NCBI GenBank assembly: GCA_964432985.1
Contig: CAYSPT010000033.1
Span: 1 to 59,884 of the forward strand
From: CAYSPT01 sp964432985
GTDB lineage: Bacteria; Muiribacteriota; CAYSPT01
Length of the DNA stretch: 59,884 bases
Direction of reading: 5' to 3'
Position 1 is the first letter of the stretch; every line of letters begins with the position of its first letter. Position numbers and translations under genes: made by a program. Shown piece after piece: positions 33,098-41,712 of this stretch. The notes under the pieces were generated by a model that had not been told where the DNA came from, searched no databases, and saw only the letters and a program-made list of their open reading frames with translations.

Positions 33098-36000
33098 GTG
33101 AGTGATTCACCTGTAGATACAAGTACATGGCCCTCACCTGTAGCGTTCGCCTATCTAAAGGTCAAGGAAGAGACTGTAGATGAGATCTCCTCTGTGGAGT
33201 CGTTTTTATGGGCTGCCGAAGACCTGGCGCTGCTCTGTTCATACATAGTGCTCGCCGACGGTGTCCGGCTGTTCGAGGCGGGACAGTCGAAGGTACCCGT
33301 TTCATTGTGCGGCGAGGAGTTTGGAGAGGCCAGGACGGCCGGGGGAGCCACGGGTGCTTTTGTGTTGTTACAGCACGTCGTCCGCCTGGCCGCCGCATAC
33401 GGGGATATCTCACGGCAGTTCTGTTTTCCGGACCTGGTCATTTCTATGGCTGGAAACCGGGGCTTGTGGGAAGACTTTTCCGCAGCCGGTATTCGTGCTT
33501 CCGTCCCTGGCCGTCCACCGGTTGGAACTGTAGTTTCACTGGTTTCCATCATCGAAAAGATCATGGCCGGTCTGGATGGCTGTGCAGCGGTGGAACTTCT
33601 GTCGGTGTGCCGGGGAGAAATCCTGCTGCAGCGGCAGGGGCCAGTCCTCCCGGTGATTTCTTTCAGGGGCCCACACGAGTCGGCTGTTTTGAATCCGGGA
33701 TCGGGCCGAAGGGCCTTTGAAGCGTTGCTCCCGTCCGGAAAGATGCTGCTCAGAAACTCCGTACGTCGGATAGTGTCATCACTTTTCCCTTTCTGTATTG
33801 TCAGTGAATCTCCGGCGCTGGGACCGTCAATGTACCTGATGGAAGGATTGTCGGAGCGGGACGGCCGGGTGCGGTACCGGCTCTTTGGCGGGCGCAGTGC
33901 TGCGGGCGCAGCGGCTTCATCCGATCTGCGTACGGCAGCTTCGTGGTTCGGCCGGCGTCCTGCCCTGGCCGGGGATCTGGGGCGGTATTTACCAGCGGAG
34001 CCGGTGGTGCGAAAGTTTTCTGTTCTCACCCACAGCAGGGTGGATTGGGAAAAAAATGGCACCGCAGAGCTTCCTCCACCCACCCCTGGAGAGAAAGAGA
34101 GTGCCACCGGTAGTGAGCACGTGGTTGAACCTGGCATTTCTGTAATTGCGACGCTTTCTGAAGACGAGGTGTTCGCCCACGTACCGGCCACGGTGGTGGC
34201 TGATATTACCAACACCGGTACCGGCAGGGCACAAGGAGTGGTGGTGCAGCTTGAAGCTTCGGAAGCCTGGACTCCCTGGCCGGCGGAACATGGATACCGG
34301 TTTGATCTCAAGCCCGGTCAGCGCTGTACTCGTGGGTTCCAGCTTACAGCCAACGCTGAAGGCTCAGCAGCGCTTCCCGGCTTGATCGTTCAGCCCGGCT
34401 CGGGTACCCGGAACAAACTTCCGTCTCCGGTAACAATTGAGCCGGACCAGGTTGTAGTGCAGGTCTCGCCCATAGAAAGCTACCGCCATTTGCTGAAGAA
34501 GGTTTGGGAAGACACGGTTTTGACCGGGGAGGAAAAGCGGGAGTTGTCACAGGAACGGGACACGTTCAGCCTTTCCACCCTCGACTGTGAATCGGTGGAA
34601 CGGGAGCAGAAGCTCAGGCGTTTACTGCTTCAGATCACTGCACTGGATACTTCCCTGGTTGAAGACATTTCGGACAACACAATGGTGCTTAAGTGCCACG
34701 ATGTGGCTTTCGGCCGGTTCGTGTTTCAGCTGGGCAGAGTTTACCTGTACTTGAAAGGCGGTACCGATCTGGTATCAACGATTTCCGATACCCTGGAGTT
34801 GACATCCGATGCCCTGAAATCGGAGTTTCCATTGCGGCTCGATCTCGACCAGGTAAACGAGCTTGCTCCGGTGGAATCCATCATCGGAAAATGCCTGGAA
34901 GAAGCCAGGCAGCTCAGCGGCCCGCTGGAGAAACTCAAGGAGATTGTGGTGCGGATAATGGTGGAAACGCCCCTGCGGTTCCGCCTTCCTCCCGCCGAAG
35001 CGCTGACCGGTCTGTCGTTCATACTACCCCTGGACTCCTCCAGTTGCGAACGATTCGGAATCACGCACCTGGTTGGAGTCGGCGAAAGATCCTGGTCCGT
35101 TCGCCTGGCGGCTCTCCTGACATCAGGCTGTGATGAGCTGAGGGACCGCCTCGATTCGGCCGGTTTTTCCCGGCTGCAGGTGGACCAGATGGAGCCGGGA
35201 GAAGCGACAGCCTGGCAGAACCTTCTGGGGCCGGAAAGGTCCCGGTCCCTCGCCTCACCGTTGATCGATCTCGGCGTGGTGCGTCTTTCAAGCGGCGAAG
35301 AACCTGCTTCGTTGGCCGTCCTCGAAAAGCTGGTGGGAGTAGTCGGAAAGCGTTTAGAGAAGGATCTACCCACTGCCAATCATCTACCCACTGCCAATCA
35401 TCTACCCACCGCCGAACGGCCAGCAGCCGCCGAACATACGCCAGCCGCTGAACGGCCAGCGGGCGAAGAGCAAGCAGGGAGAGGTGGGACCGTGTCGTCT
35501 CCGGCGGACGAAAGGGAGCCCCATTTGCCACCCGTCGATCTCGAAGCCACGTACCGCGAGGCGGTGCAGCGCGCCTGGTCTGACGACGTTCTCTCGGCTG
35601 AGGAGCTCAAAGAACTGTCGGGTCTCTACCGGCGTTTGGGGCTGCCGGAACAAAAGGCTTTATCTATCCTTAAGACCTGCCTATTCAGAAAAATACAGGC
35701 AGACCTGCTCGGGGTGCTGAAATATGCGTCCTTTCACCGCAAGGCGCATCCTTCATCAGGTAAGACACTCTTTAACGGTAAGATCTTCGACAGGGAATTT
35801 ATCATGGTAGAGCTTTCGCCACAGTCCCTCAATTTTTACGTTCTGGGAGCGTCTCCCCCCTGGCCTCCGGTGTGGGAGGGTATGACACCGGTACGGGAAC
35901 CGGAACCGGGACGCCACTGGTACCGTTTGCCGCTCAAAGTCATTCGGAACCTCGAAGCGGTCCGCACGCTGTTCAAGAAGTCCTACCTGCTGGCTCTGGG

Positions 36001-36184
36001 TGACGTGGCCGAAGAACTGCTCGCAAAACCGGAAACCGGGGGCACACTGACGGGGGCGGTGGAGTATCTCAGGACGACCATGGACTACAATCTCTCCCCC
36101 CGGTTCATCGGATCCTGGTCCAAGCTCATGGCCGGCGACTGCCGTTTCAACGAAGAAGACGGTACGCTGGTACTTAGTTTGTAA
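33098..36184 (+). CDS. Large multidomain protein of unknown function
   Basis: About 1028 residues, no signal peptide, probably cytoplasmic. Residues ~1-300 match nothing I recognise. About 345-440 form a CARDB/BatD-like beta-sandwich (VFAHVPATVVADITNTGTG, LKPGQRCTRGFQL). Two copies of a helical unit occur: YRHLLKKVWEDTVLTGEEKREL (~450) and YREAVQRAWSDDVLSAEELKEL (~810), a spacing reminiscent of TerB/SHOCT-like modules. Between them lies a helical region, and before the second copy is a linker with three 18-bp tandem units (35366-35419; LPTANH repeats) and Ala/Glu/Pro-rich sequence. GTG 33098 follows GGAGGTG. Likely co-transcribed with vanW; a signalling or scaffold role is only a guess. Confidence 0.7.
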   Translation: MSDSPVDTSTWPSPVAFAYLKVKEETVDEISSVESFLWAAEDLALLCSYIVLADGVRLFEAGQSKVPVSLCGEEFGEARTAGGATGAFVLLQHVVRLAAAYGDISRQFCFPDLVISMAGNRGLWEDFSAAGIRASVPGRPPVGTVVSLVSIIEKIMAGLDGCAAVELLSVCRGEILLQRQGPVLPVISFRGPHESAVLNPGSGRRAFEALLPSGKMLLRNSVRRIVSSLFPFCIVSESPALGPSMYLMEGLSERDGRVRYRLFGGRSAAGAAASSDLRTAASWFGRRPALAGDLGRYLPAEPVVRKFSVLTHSRVDWEKNGTAELPPPTPGEKESATGSEHVVEPGISVIATLSEDEVFAHVPATVVADITNTGTGRAQGVVVQLEASEAWTPWPAEHGYRFDLKPGQRCTRGFQLTANAEGSAALPGLIVQPGSGTRNKLPSPVTIEPDQVVVQVSPIESYRHLLKKVWEDTVLTGEEKRELSQERDTFSLSTLDCESVEREQKLRRLLLQITALDTSLVEDISDNTMVLKCHDVAFGRFVFQLGRVYLYLKGGTDLVSTISDTLELTSDALKSEFPLRLDLDQVNELAPVESIIGKCLEEARQLSGPLEKLKEIVVRIMVETPLRFRLPPAEALTGLSFILPLDSSSCERFGITHLVGVGERSWSVRLAALLTSGCDELRDRLDSAGFSRLQVDQMEPGEATAWQNLLGPERSRSLASPLIDLGVVRLSSGEEPASLAVLEKLVGVVGKRLEKDLPTANHLPTANHLPTAERPAAAEHTPAAERPAGEEQAGRGGTVSSPADEREPHLPPVDLEATYREAVQRAWSDDVLSAEELKELSGLYRRLGLPEQKALSILKTCLFRKIQADLLGVLKYASFHRKAHPSSGKTLFNGKIFDREFIMVELSPQSLNFYVLGASPPWPPVWEGMTPVREPEPGRHWYRLPLKVIRNLEAVRTLFKKSYLLALGDVAEELLAKPETGGTLTGAVEYLRTTMDYNLSPRFIGSWSKLMAGDCRFNEEDGTLVLSL

Positions 36185-36216
36185 CCTGTACTATTCTGTA
36201 CGTCTACGTCGTCTAT

Positions 36217-36272
36217 GGGGTCAGGTCTTGAATTTAAGCATTGAAACGCTAAAATTCCCAAGACCTGACCCC
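36217..36272. repeat. REP-type long palindrome
   Basis: GGGGTCAGGTCTTG (36217-36230) and its perfect complement CAAGACCTGACCCC (36259-36272) flank a 28-base loop. A half-site GGTCAGGTCTTAAAT occurs near 5322. Related GGGGTCAGGTCTTG palindromes are familiar extragenic repeats, often linked to REP-associated Y1 transposases, though none is in the window. Confidence 0.75.
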
Positions 36273-36378
36273 TGCTATAAACCAATGATCCCTCTAAACC
36301 AAAACCTGATCCCTATGTCTAAACATTCTTCTTGCTCTGCCGATACATGTTGAGAAGAAGGTGTAAAGAGGGGTATTC

Positions 36379-37296
36379 ATGAAAGCAAGGATAGTCGTGC
36401 TTATCTGCTGCTCACTTCTGTTTTGCCTGATGACGGGCTGTATCTCCGAGCTGAGTTATATGGACAGGATGATCGCCGTAGGCGCTGTTGCTGTCGGCTA
36501 CGGAGCCTTACAGTCACAGAGTGATGTACTGGGCGGGCCGATTACCGCCACTCCCGGACCCACCCCGGGACCCACCCCGACTACCGGCGGACAGCTTCCC
36601 TGGAAATACCCGGCGGATTCAGATACGCCGCTCTTCACCGTCACCCAGTTCAACGGCCCCTTCGTGCGGCATGAAATCTTCACCGACGGCACGACATCAC
36701 AGCAAAAGGATTTCACGGTTTTCTACGGGATGCTGACTCACGCAAATCACTCCAGCAGTTGGGATGCAGACCGGGGTATCGGCTATAAAATTGCTTATTA
36801 TGATGAGAACGGCAGGTTTCTGTTCCGGGACGAATTTATGTACGGGGTCGGCATAGATCATAACAGCACGGTTCCGTTCATGACAATGTACGAACCGGTG
36901 AGAGAGGACATCGCCGGCGCTACCATTGAAGAAATGTACGGTCTTTATGATGTTGATGAAGATGAGCATCTCTGGTACGGAAGCTTCGTCTTCTCGAACC
37001 TTTCGGTGTCCGCCCAGGGTGTGGCGGGAAAGCTCGTGCAGTTCGGAACGGGGCATGAGGATGGCGATGAAGACAAAGAGAAGGACGAAGTCGTTATCGT
37101 AGCCGCTTTTTACGACAGCAGGGGAAACATGGTAGATGTTGTCATCGATGATGGTGGCCCCAACCACGTGTGGGAGTGGGGTTTGTTCGGTCTGCCAGGC
37201 ACCAATACAAAGTACACCATGGCCAGTTTCGACATCACATCCGACAAATCCTTCAGCACCTACACGCTTCACATCGGATTTCTACTGGAAGAATAA
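36379..37296 (+). CDS. Lipoprotein, unknown function
   Basis: This 305-residue protein has a lipoprotein signal (IVVLICCSLLFCLMTGC, Cys ~21), then a short hydrophobic glycine-containing helix (AVGAVAVGYGALQ), a Pro/Thr/Gly linker (TPGPTPGPTPTTGG) and a beta-rich globular domain without recognisable family. The acidic stretch GHEDGDEDKEKDE may bind Ca2+ or be disordered. Start ATG 36379 follows AAAGAGGGG. It ends 19 bp before the convergent hydrogenase-protease gene. Confidence 0.7.
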   Translation: MKARIVVLICCSLLFCLMTGCISELSYMDRMIAVGAVAVGYGALQSQSDVLGGPITATPGPTPGPTPTTGGQLPWKYPADSDTPLFTVTQFNGPFVRHEIFTDGTTSQQKDFTVFYGMLTHANHSSSWDADRGIGYKIAYYDENGRFLFRDEFMYGVGIDHNSTVPFMTMYEPVREDIAGATIEEMYGLYDVDEDEHLWYGSFVFSNLSVSAQGVAGKLVQFGTGHEDGDEDKEKDEVVIVAAFYDSRGNMVDVVIDDGGPNHVWEWGLFGLPGTNTKYTMASFDITSDKSFSTYTLHIGFLLEE

Positions 37297-37314
37297 GTCA
37301 AGTCTGTTCGGTGC

Positions 37315-37839
37315 TCAATACTTCGACCTGATCCAGGCCGCTATTTCCTTCACCGTTGTTTCCACCGCCGGGCTCAAGGTCTCGTCGAACATCTCGCAGC
37401 GAAGCGGCTGTATCCCCAGCAGAGCGATGTTCACCTCGATGTGCTGCGTTACCAGCGAGATGACCAGCGACAGGGACATGGTGTGGGTGGAGGTGGAAAA
37501 ATTGCCGATGTCCGCTTCCTCCACCATGTGCACCGCTCCCGGGGCCAGTTCTTCTTTGAGCGCCGCATCGACGAGTAGAATGTGGGTAGGATTCTCGTCT
37601 ATAAACTTGCCCACGTAATTTTCGGGGACGGTTCCCGCGTCCACGATGAGCAGGTCATCGCGGTTGCCAGGGTTTTCCGCCAGAAGGTGGGCTACCCGGG
37701 GCCCGGCGCCGTCGTCTCCCCGGAGATCATTGCCGATACCCGCCACAGCCAGTTTCCGGCAGGGCGCCAGCCATCGTTGAAGATACGCCGTCACCTCGTC
37801 CCAGCCGTTGATGCTTATCTTGTTTTCCTGATCGGACAT
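37315..37839 (-). CDS. Hydrogenase maturation protease (HycI/HyaD family)
   Basis: 174 residues. These endopeptidases cut the C-terminal extension of [NiFe]-hydrogenase large subunits after nickel insertion. The signature GIGNDLRGDDGAGPRVA (about 37-53), the second acidic ligand in VDAGTVPENY and the His in STHTMSLSLVI are in place, so the nickel-sensing site appears complete. There is no hydrogenase gene in the window, so its substrate must be encoded elsewhere. The neighbours are a convergent lipoprotein and a divergent PTS IIA gene. Confidence 0.9.
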   Translation of the reverse strand: MSDQENKISINGWDEVTAYLQRWLAPCRKLAVAGIGNDLRGDDGAGPRVAHLLAENPGNRDDLLIVDAGTVPENYVGKFIDENPTHILLVDAALKEELAPGAVHMVEEADIGNFSTSTHTMSLSLVISLVTQHIEVNIALLGIQPLRCEMFDETLSPAVETTVKEIAAWIRSKY

Positions 37840-37950
37840 GCCTGTCCTCCACCGTTCCTTGAAGTATTACGTGTTCGATACCATGTGCGTGAAGCGAGCT
37901 ATAACTGTATCATGGCGCTTCCGGCTGGTCAAGCAGAAACTCCCTATCTA

Positions 37951-37978
37951 TTGACATGACGCCGAAAGACTGTATAAT
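37951..37978 (+). promoter_or_regulatory. Sigma-70 promoter of the PTS IIA gene
   Basis: TTGACA (37951-37956), 16 bp, TATAAT (37973-37978), about 60 bp before ATG 38040. Confidence 0.85.
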
Positions 37979-38039
37979 AAACGGCTGGACGGTGGTGTGA
38001 TAGTACCGCCGGTAGGAGTTTTCCAACAGGAGTAAAGCG

Positions 38040-38561
38040 ATGAGTGAAACCGTAGGCCGTGAATCATCCCAGGTGTGGATATCCGATTATCTTAAACCCG
38101 GGAGAATGGAGCTCGACCTGCAGGCTTCCACCAAAGAAGAAGCTATTCGTCTCCTGGCCGAGACAGTGAAGGAGTCGGACGAAGTCGAATCCTTCCCGGT
38201 GTTTCTCAGGGATGTCTACGACCGGGAGAAGATAGCCACCACCGGTATCGGGTGCGGTATCGGTATTCCCCACGCGCGCACCGCCGCCGTCAAAAACTTC
38301 CTCATGGTGTTCGGCCGCAGCAAACGGGGTATTCCCTTCGAAGCGCTGGACAGCCAGCCGGTTACCTTTATATTTCTGCTGGCTACGCCCCAGGACGGGC
38401 TGAAGGATTATCTCAAACTCCTGTCTCAGCTTTCCCGCTTCATGAAAGACAGCGGTTTCAGAAGCAAGCTGGAAACGGCCGAAACGGAAGACGACGTCAT
38501 CGAACTTTTCAAGGTCAGAGAATACGGCCTGGCCGCCAGTAACCTTTCAAGCGACTGCTGA
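38040..38561 (+). CDS. PTS EIIA domain protein (PtsN/fructose type)
   Basis: This 173-residue soluble protein has one PTS EIIA type-2 domain. The phosphorylated His is His78 in GIGIPHARTAAV, and the flanking VFGRSKRGIPFEALD and FIFLLATPQDG match the family. No EIIB or EIIC is encoded nearby, which favours a regulatory (PtsN-like, nitrogen-PTS) role over sugar uptake. Start ATG 38040 follows ACAGGAG. The stop codon lies inside the first unit of a 20-bp tandem array. Confidence 0.9.
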   Translation: MSETVGRESSQVWISDYLKPGRMELDLQASTKEEAIRLLAETVKESDEVESFPVFLRDVYDREKIATTGIGCGIGIPHARTAAVKNFLMVFGRSKRGIPFEALDSQPVTFIFLLATPQDGLKDYLKLLSQLSRFMKDSGFRSKLETAETEDDVIELFKVREYGLAASNLSSDC

Positions 38562-38628
38562 TCTGCCTGAGCGACTGCTGATCTGCCCGAGCGACTGTTG
38601 ATCTGCCCAAGCGACTGTTGATCTGCTT
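38549..38628 (+). repeat. 20-bp tandem array (4 copies) over a stop codon
   Basis: Four copies of RAGCGACTGYTGATCTGCCY (38549-38568, 38569-38588, 38589-38608, 38609-38628) with one or two differences each. The stop codon TGA of the PTS gene is inside the first. Confidence 0.95.
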
Positions 38629-38645
38629 ATTTCGCGAGTTAAAGC

Positions 38646-41543
38646 TCAGTACATTTTCAGATCGAGCGGGTCAGGAGACTGCGGTTTTTCGTTCTCTTCT
38701 TCTTCATCTTCTTCGCCCCCGGATTCACTATCCGGTGCCGTTCCCTCTATCAGCCCGGGAAGTTTGGGAAAGAACTCCTTGATGGCGTTGAAAATGTGTT
38801 CCTGCAGAACCTCGGCACCGCTGAGGGTAGCCGAATAAATCAGGTATTTTGCTTTAACCTGGAACGATTTATCCACGTTCAGGGGAGTGCCTTCATCCCC
38901 AAAGGTCTTACCGTAATGGTCGAGCACGGTTGAAATCGTGTTAGCCAACTGCTCCGGTACCATCCTGTCCTTGCACAGAAATATCCCGTGCTCCTCGATG
39001 GTGCCCGCGGGCTGCTGGGAACCGGCATCGTGCTGATGGGCCTGATCGCCATCGAGCGGCTGCGCCTGGTTACCCAGGTTCAGTTTATACGCGATGGCCG
39101 CGTTGGTGATGTCCTCAACCAGGGGGAAATGATCCACTACCAGGCTTATGGCCTGGCCTCCCAGCCTGGGCAGCCAGTGCGTCAGGTCGACGTAGACACT
39201 GGCCGACGCGTCATCGGGAACCATGGCCAGCAAGCGCCGCATCGAGGCATTGTTCAAGCCCTGCCGTCCGTGTTCGTCGGTGTCTTCCTGTCCCAACCGG
39301 TCCATGACGCCGCTCAGGAGGTCTATGTCGGTGGCGGCAACCAGCCAGCCGCCGCTCAGGCTCACGTGCATACTCTCCATAGCTCCAGAAAACGTGGTGA
39401 CCGTACGATCGTTGACGGTGGTTGATTTCAGCTTGAGGTCCGGGAAAAACGTGGTCAATGATCCGGAGAGCAACAGGTTCAGCGCCCGGTTGAGCGATGA
39501 TGTTTCCGGAACCTCCGACAGGATGAGCAGCCGGGTTACCTGCTGCTCTTGTGTAACCGCCACGGCGGTGGTGGACGGCAGCAGTGCCACCGCTTGCTGG
39601 AAGTCAATCAGCGCCAGCATGTCGAAAAACGGTTTGATGCTTTCCAGCACGGCCGCCATGACGTCGGCCTTGACCAGGAAGAGAATGGTGATGTTATCGG
39701 GAAGCGGTGCGATGAACCGCTCCAACTGGCCGCAGCGGGGCACGTCGCCGAACCGTCCGCGCAGCAGGTTCTTGACATGGCTGACATCTTTGGTCAGCTT
39801 CTTTATCCGGTTGTACCGTGAATGGATGGCGTTGTTGTCCGGGAGCAGTTCCAGTACCTTCTCGTATTCCGCCAGTGCCAGGTCAAACATCCCGGCCATC
39901 CGGTAATGATAGCTCAAAGACCGCAGGTTGTTGGCGAAATCATCGATTTCCACCGTTTCGCCGGCGGAGCGCTGCTCTTCGTATTTCCGCACCTTGGCTT
40001 GCAGCTCACTGATGGTGTAGATGACGCCGATTTTTTGATGTATCCGATTGTACTCCGGGTTGAGTCCCGCCGCTTTTACATAGCGGGAAAGCGCCTCATC
40101 GTAGTTGCCTTCTTCCAGCTCCACATCGCCGATATGGTCCAGCAGTTCGGGCTGCTCCGAATCGACGGCCACCGACTGGAGGAGATATTTGCGGGCGTTT
40201 TCCAGGTCGCCGAGTTTGAAATACGCCCATCCCAGGCTGTCCAGGTAATAAGGATCCTCGGGCTTGAGCGCCACGGCCCTGGTAGTCAGGTTCAGGGATT
40301 CCTCGTAATCGATGTCCAAGTCCGCGTACATATAGCCCAGGTTGTTCAGCGCGGTGGGATTGTCAGGGTCAAGCTCGATGAGTTTTTCCAGCGCTTTGAC
40401 CGAATCGCGCTCCCCTCCCTGGGTGTTCAGGTACACCGAGGAGATGTGCTCGTAAATTTCAGGGATGGAGTCGTTGATCTCCAGGGCCTTGTTCAGCGTG
40501 TCGAGGGCTTCTTTGGTCTGGCCGCTTTTGAATAACACCCACCCCAGGCTGTCCATAAAATAGGGATTGTTGGGTGAAAGCTCGTTGGCCCGCTCTACAT
40601 GGCGAAGCGCCTGGTCCGGTTTTACTCCCAGATTGGCGTACAGGTACCCAAGGTTGTTGTGGGCAACTGCGTCATCGGGGTCCATTTCCAGCATTTTCAC
40701 GTACAGGATTTCCGACAGCCAGGGAGGGACATCCTTCTGTTCTTCCTGGTAGCGCTCCACTTCCTGCATATACCGGTCGACTACCTGTTGAATGAGGTCG
40801 GGGGCGTATTCGCCGAGTTGGAGCGATTTCTCTATCAGGTTCCTCGCGGCAACCTGCTGGTCGTGGTTGTCATGATAGACCATGAGAAACGCCTGCCCAA
40901 GGGCGTAGATGAACTGGGTGTGGGACAAGTCGCTGGCCCTCTCGGCCAGGTCTCTCATCACGTCGTGGGTGTCTCCCAGTCCGGGAACGGCGGCGCACAG
41001 GTAAGCGAAAACCAGGCGTTTCCAGGGCGGCGCGGCAGATTCGGTTTCGGGCTCTTCCTCGAGACACACGGCACGGATGCCCTGTTTCCAGGGTTCTTCC
41101 TGGTCCTTGATCCCCATTTCCAGGGCCACGGCGTGAATAAAAGCCATGTTGATCTTGGCGGTTTCTACATCTTTCAGAAGACCTTCCATCCCCTGGCTGA
41201 TTTTCTGGAAATAGGCCAGTAAGTCTTTTGTATCGAAGTCCTGGCCCAGGTCGTTGTGGATCATTCGGGCCAGCAAATCGATGTGAAGGGCGATATCGTC
41301 GGGATGCTCCTTCATGATACGCTGGAGCGTTTCCAGGTTCTTGCTGACCTGGAGGGTGAAATGCTGCAGTTCCAGTTCCACAAACTCGACTTCGGTGCTG
41401 GTGAAAACGGTGCTGCCCAGATCGATACCGGTGAGCAGTGCTGCCCCCCGGCACGGGGTGGGGACCAGGACGGCCGCCAGTAGAAAAATTGCAGGAATCA
41501 CCCACGTGAGAAAACGGTGCTCGGGAACTCGAATAGTCGGCAT
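38646..41543 (-). CDS. Secreted TPR protein with DUF3352-like domain
   Basis: About 965 residues. After a signal peptide (FLTWVIPAIFLLAAVLVPTP) comes a helical segment, then TPR units (~270-540) repeating NNLGYLYANLGVKPDQALRH, YFMDSLGWVLFKSGQTKEAL and a further Tyr/Leu-rich pair. A C-terminal domain (~600-840; ITILFLVKADVMAAVLESI, SLSGGWLVAATDIDLLSGV, ASVYVDLTHWLPRLGG) resembles DUF3352-type extracytoplasmic proteins. An acidic tail (GGEEDEEEENEKPQSP) ends it. ATG 41543 is chosen for AGGAGG 8 bases upstream; the frame extends 22 residues further without an RBS. It is likely a periplasmic or surface scaffold. Confidence 0.8.
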   Translation of the reverse strand: MPTIRVPEHRFLTWVIPAIFLLAAVLVPTPCRGAALLTGIDLGSTVFTSTEVEFVELELQHFTLQVSKNLETLQRIMKEHPDDIALHIDLLARMIHNDLGQDFDTKDLLAYFQKISQGMEGLLKDVETAKINMAFIHAVALEMGIKDQEEPWKQGIRAVCLEEEPETESAAPPWKRLVFAYLCAAVPGLGDTHDVMRDLAERASDLSHTQFIYALGQAFLMVYHDNHDQQVAARNLIEKSLQLGEYAPDLIQQVVDRYMQEVERYQEEQKDVPPWLSEILYVKMLEMDPDDAVAHNNLGYLYANLGVKPDQALRHVERANELSPNNPYFMDSLGWVLFKSGQTKEALDTLNKALEINDSIPEIYEHISSVYLNTQGGERDSVKALEKLIELDPDNPTALNNLGYMYADLDIDYEESLNLTTRAVALKPEDPYYLDSLGWAYFKLGDLENARKYLLQSVAVDSEQPELLDHIGDVELEEGNYDEALSRYVKAAGLNPEYNRIHQKIGVIYTISELQAKVRKYEEQRSAGETVEIDDFANNLRSLSYHYRMAGMFDLALAEYEKVLELLPDNNAIHSRYNRIKKLTKDVSHVKNLLRGRFGDVPRCGQLERFIAPLPDNITILFLVKADVMAAVLESIKPFFDMLALIDFQQAVALLPSTTAVAVTQEQQVTRLLILSEVPETSSLNRALNLLLSGSLTTFFPDLKLKSTTVNDRTVTTFSGAMESMHVSLSGGWLVAATDIDLLSGVMDRLGQEDTDEHGRQGLNNASMRRLLAMVPDDASASVYVDLTHWLPRLGGQAISLVVDHFPLVEDITNAAIAYKLNLGNQAQPLDGDQAHQHDAGSQQPAGTIEEHGIFLCKDRMVPEQLANTISTVLDHYGKTFGDEGTPLNVDKSFQVKAKYLIYSATLSGAEVLQEHIFNAIKEFFPKLPGLIEGTAPDSESGGEEDEEEENEKPQSPDPLDLKMY

Positions 41544-41712
41544 GATAGAAATCCTCCTGTCAAAAAATAACTGCGGACGCGACGGTTCTGTTCGTACTGT
41601 ATCTTCCAAACGAATTACGGTCCAAAGTGGATTTGTTGTTCAATCCGCTTTCAGTATATGAGTGATTATAGCAGTATATAAAACAGGTGGCAAGTAAGGC
41701 GTCAGGCTGTCA

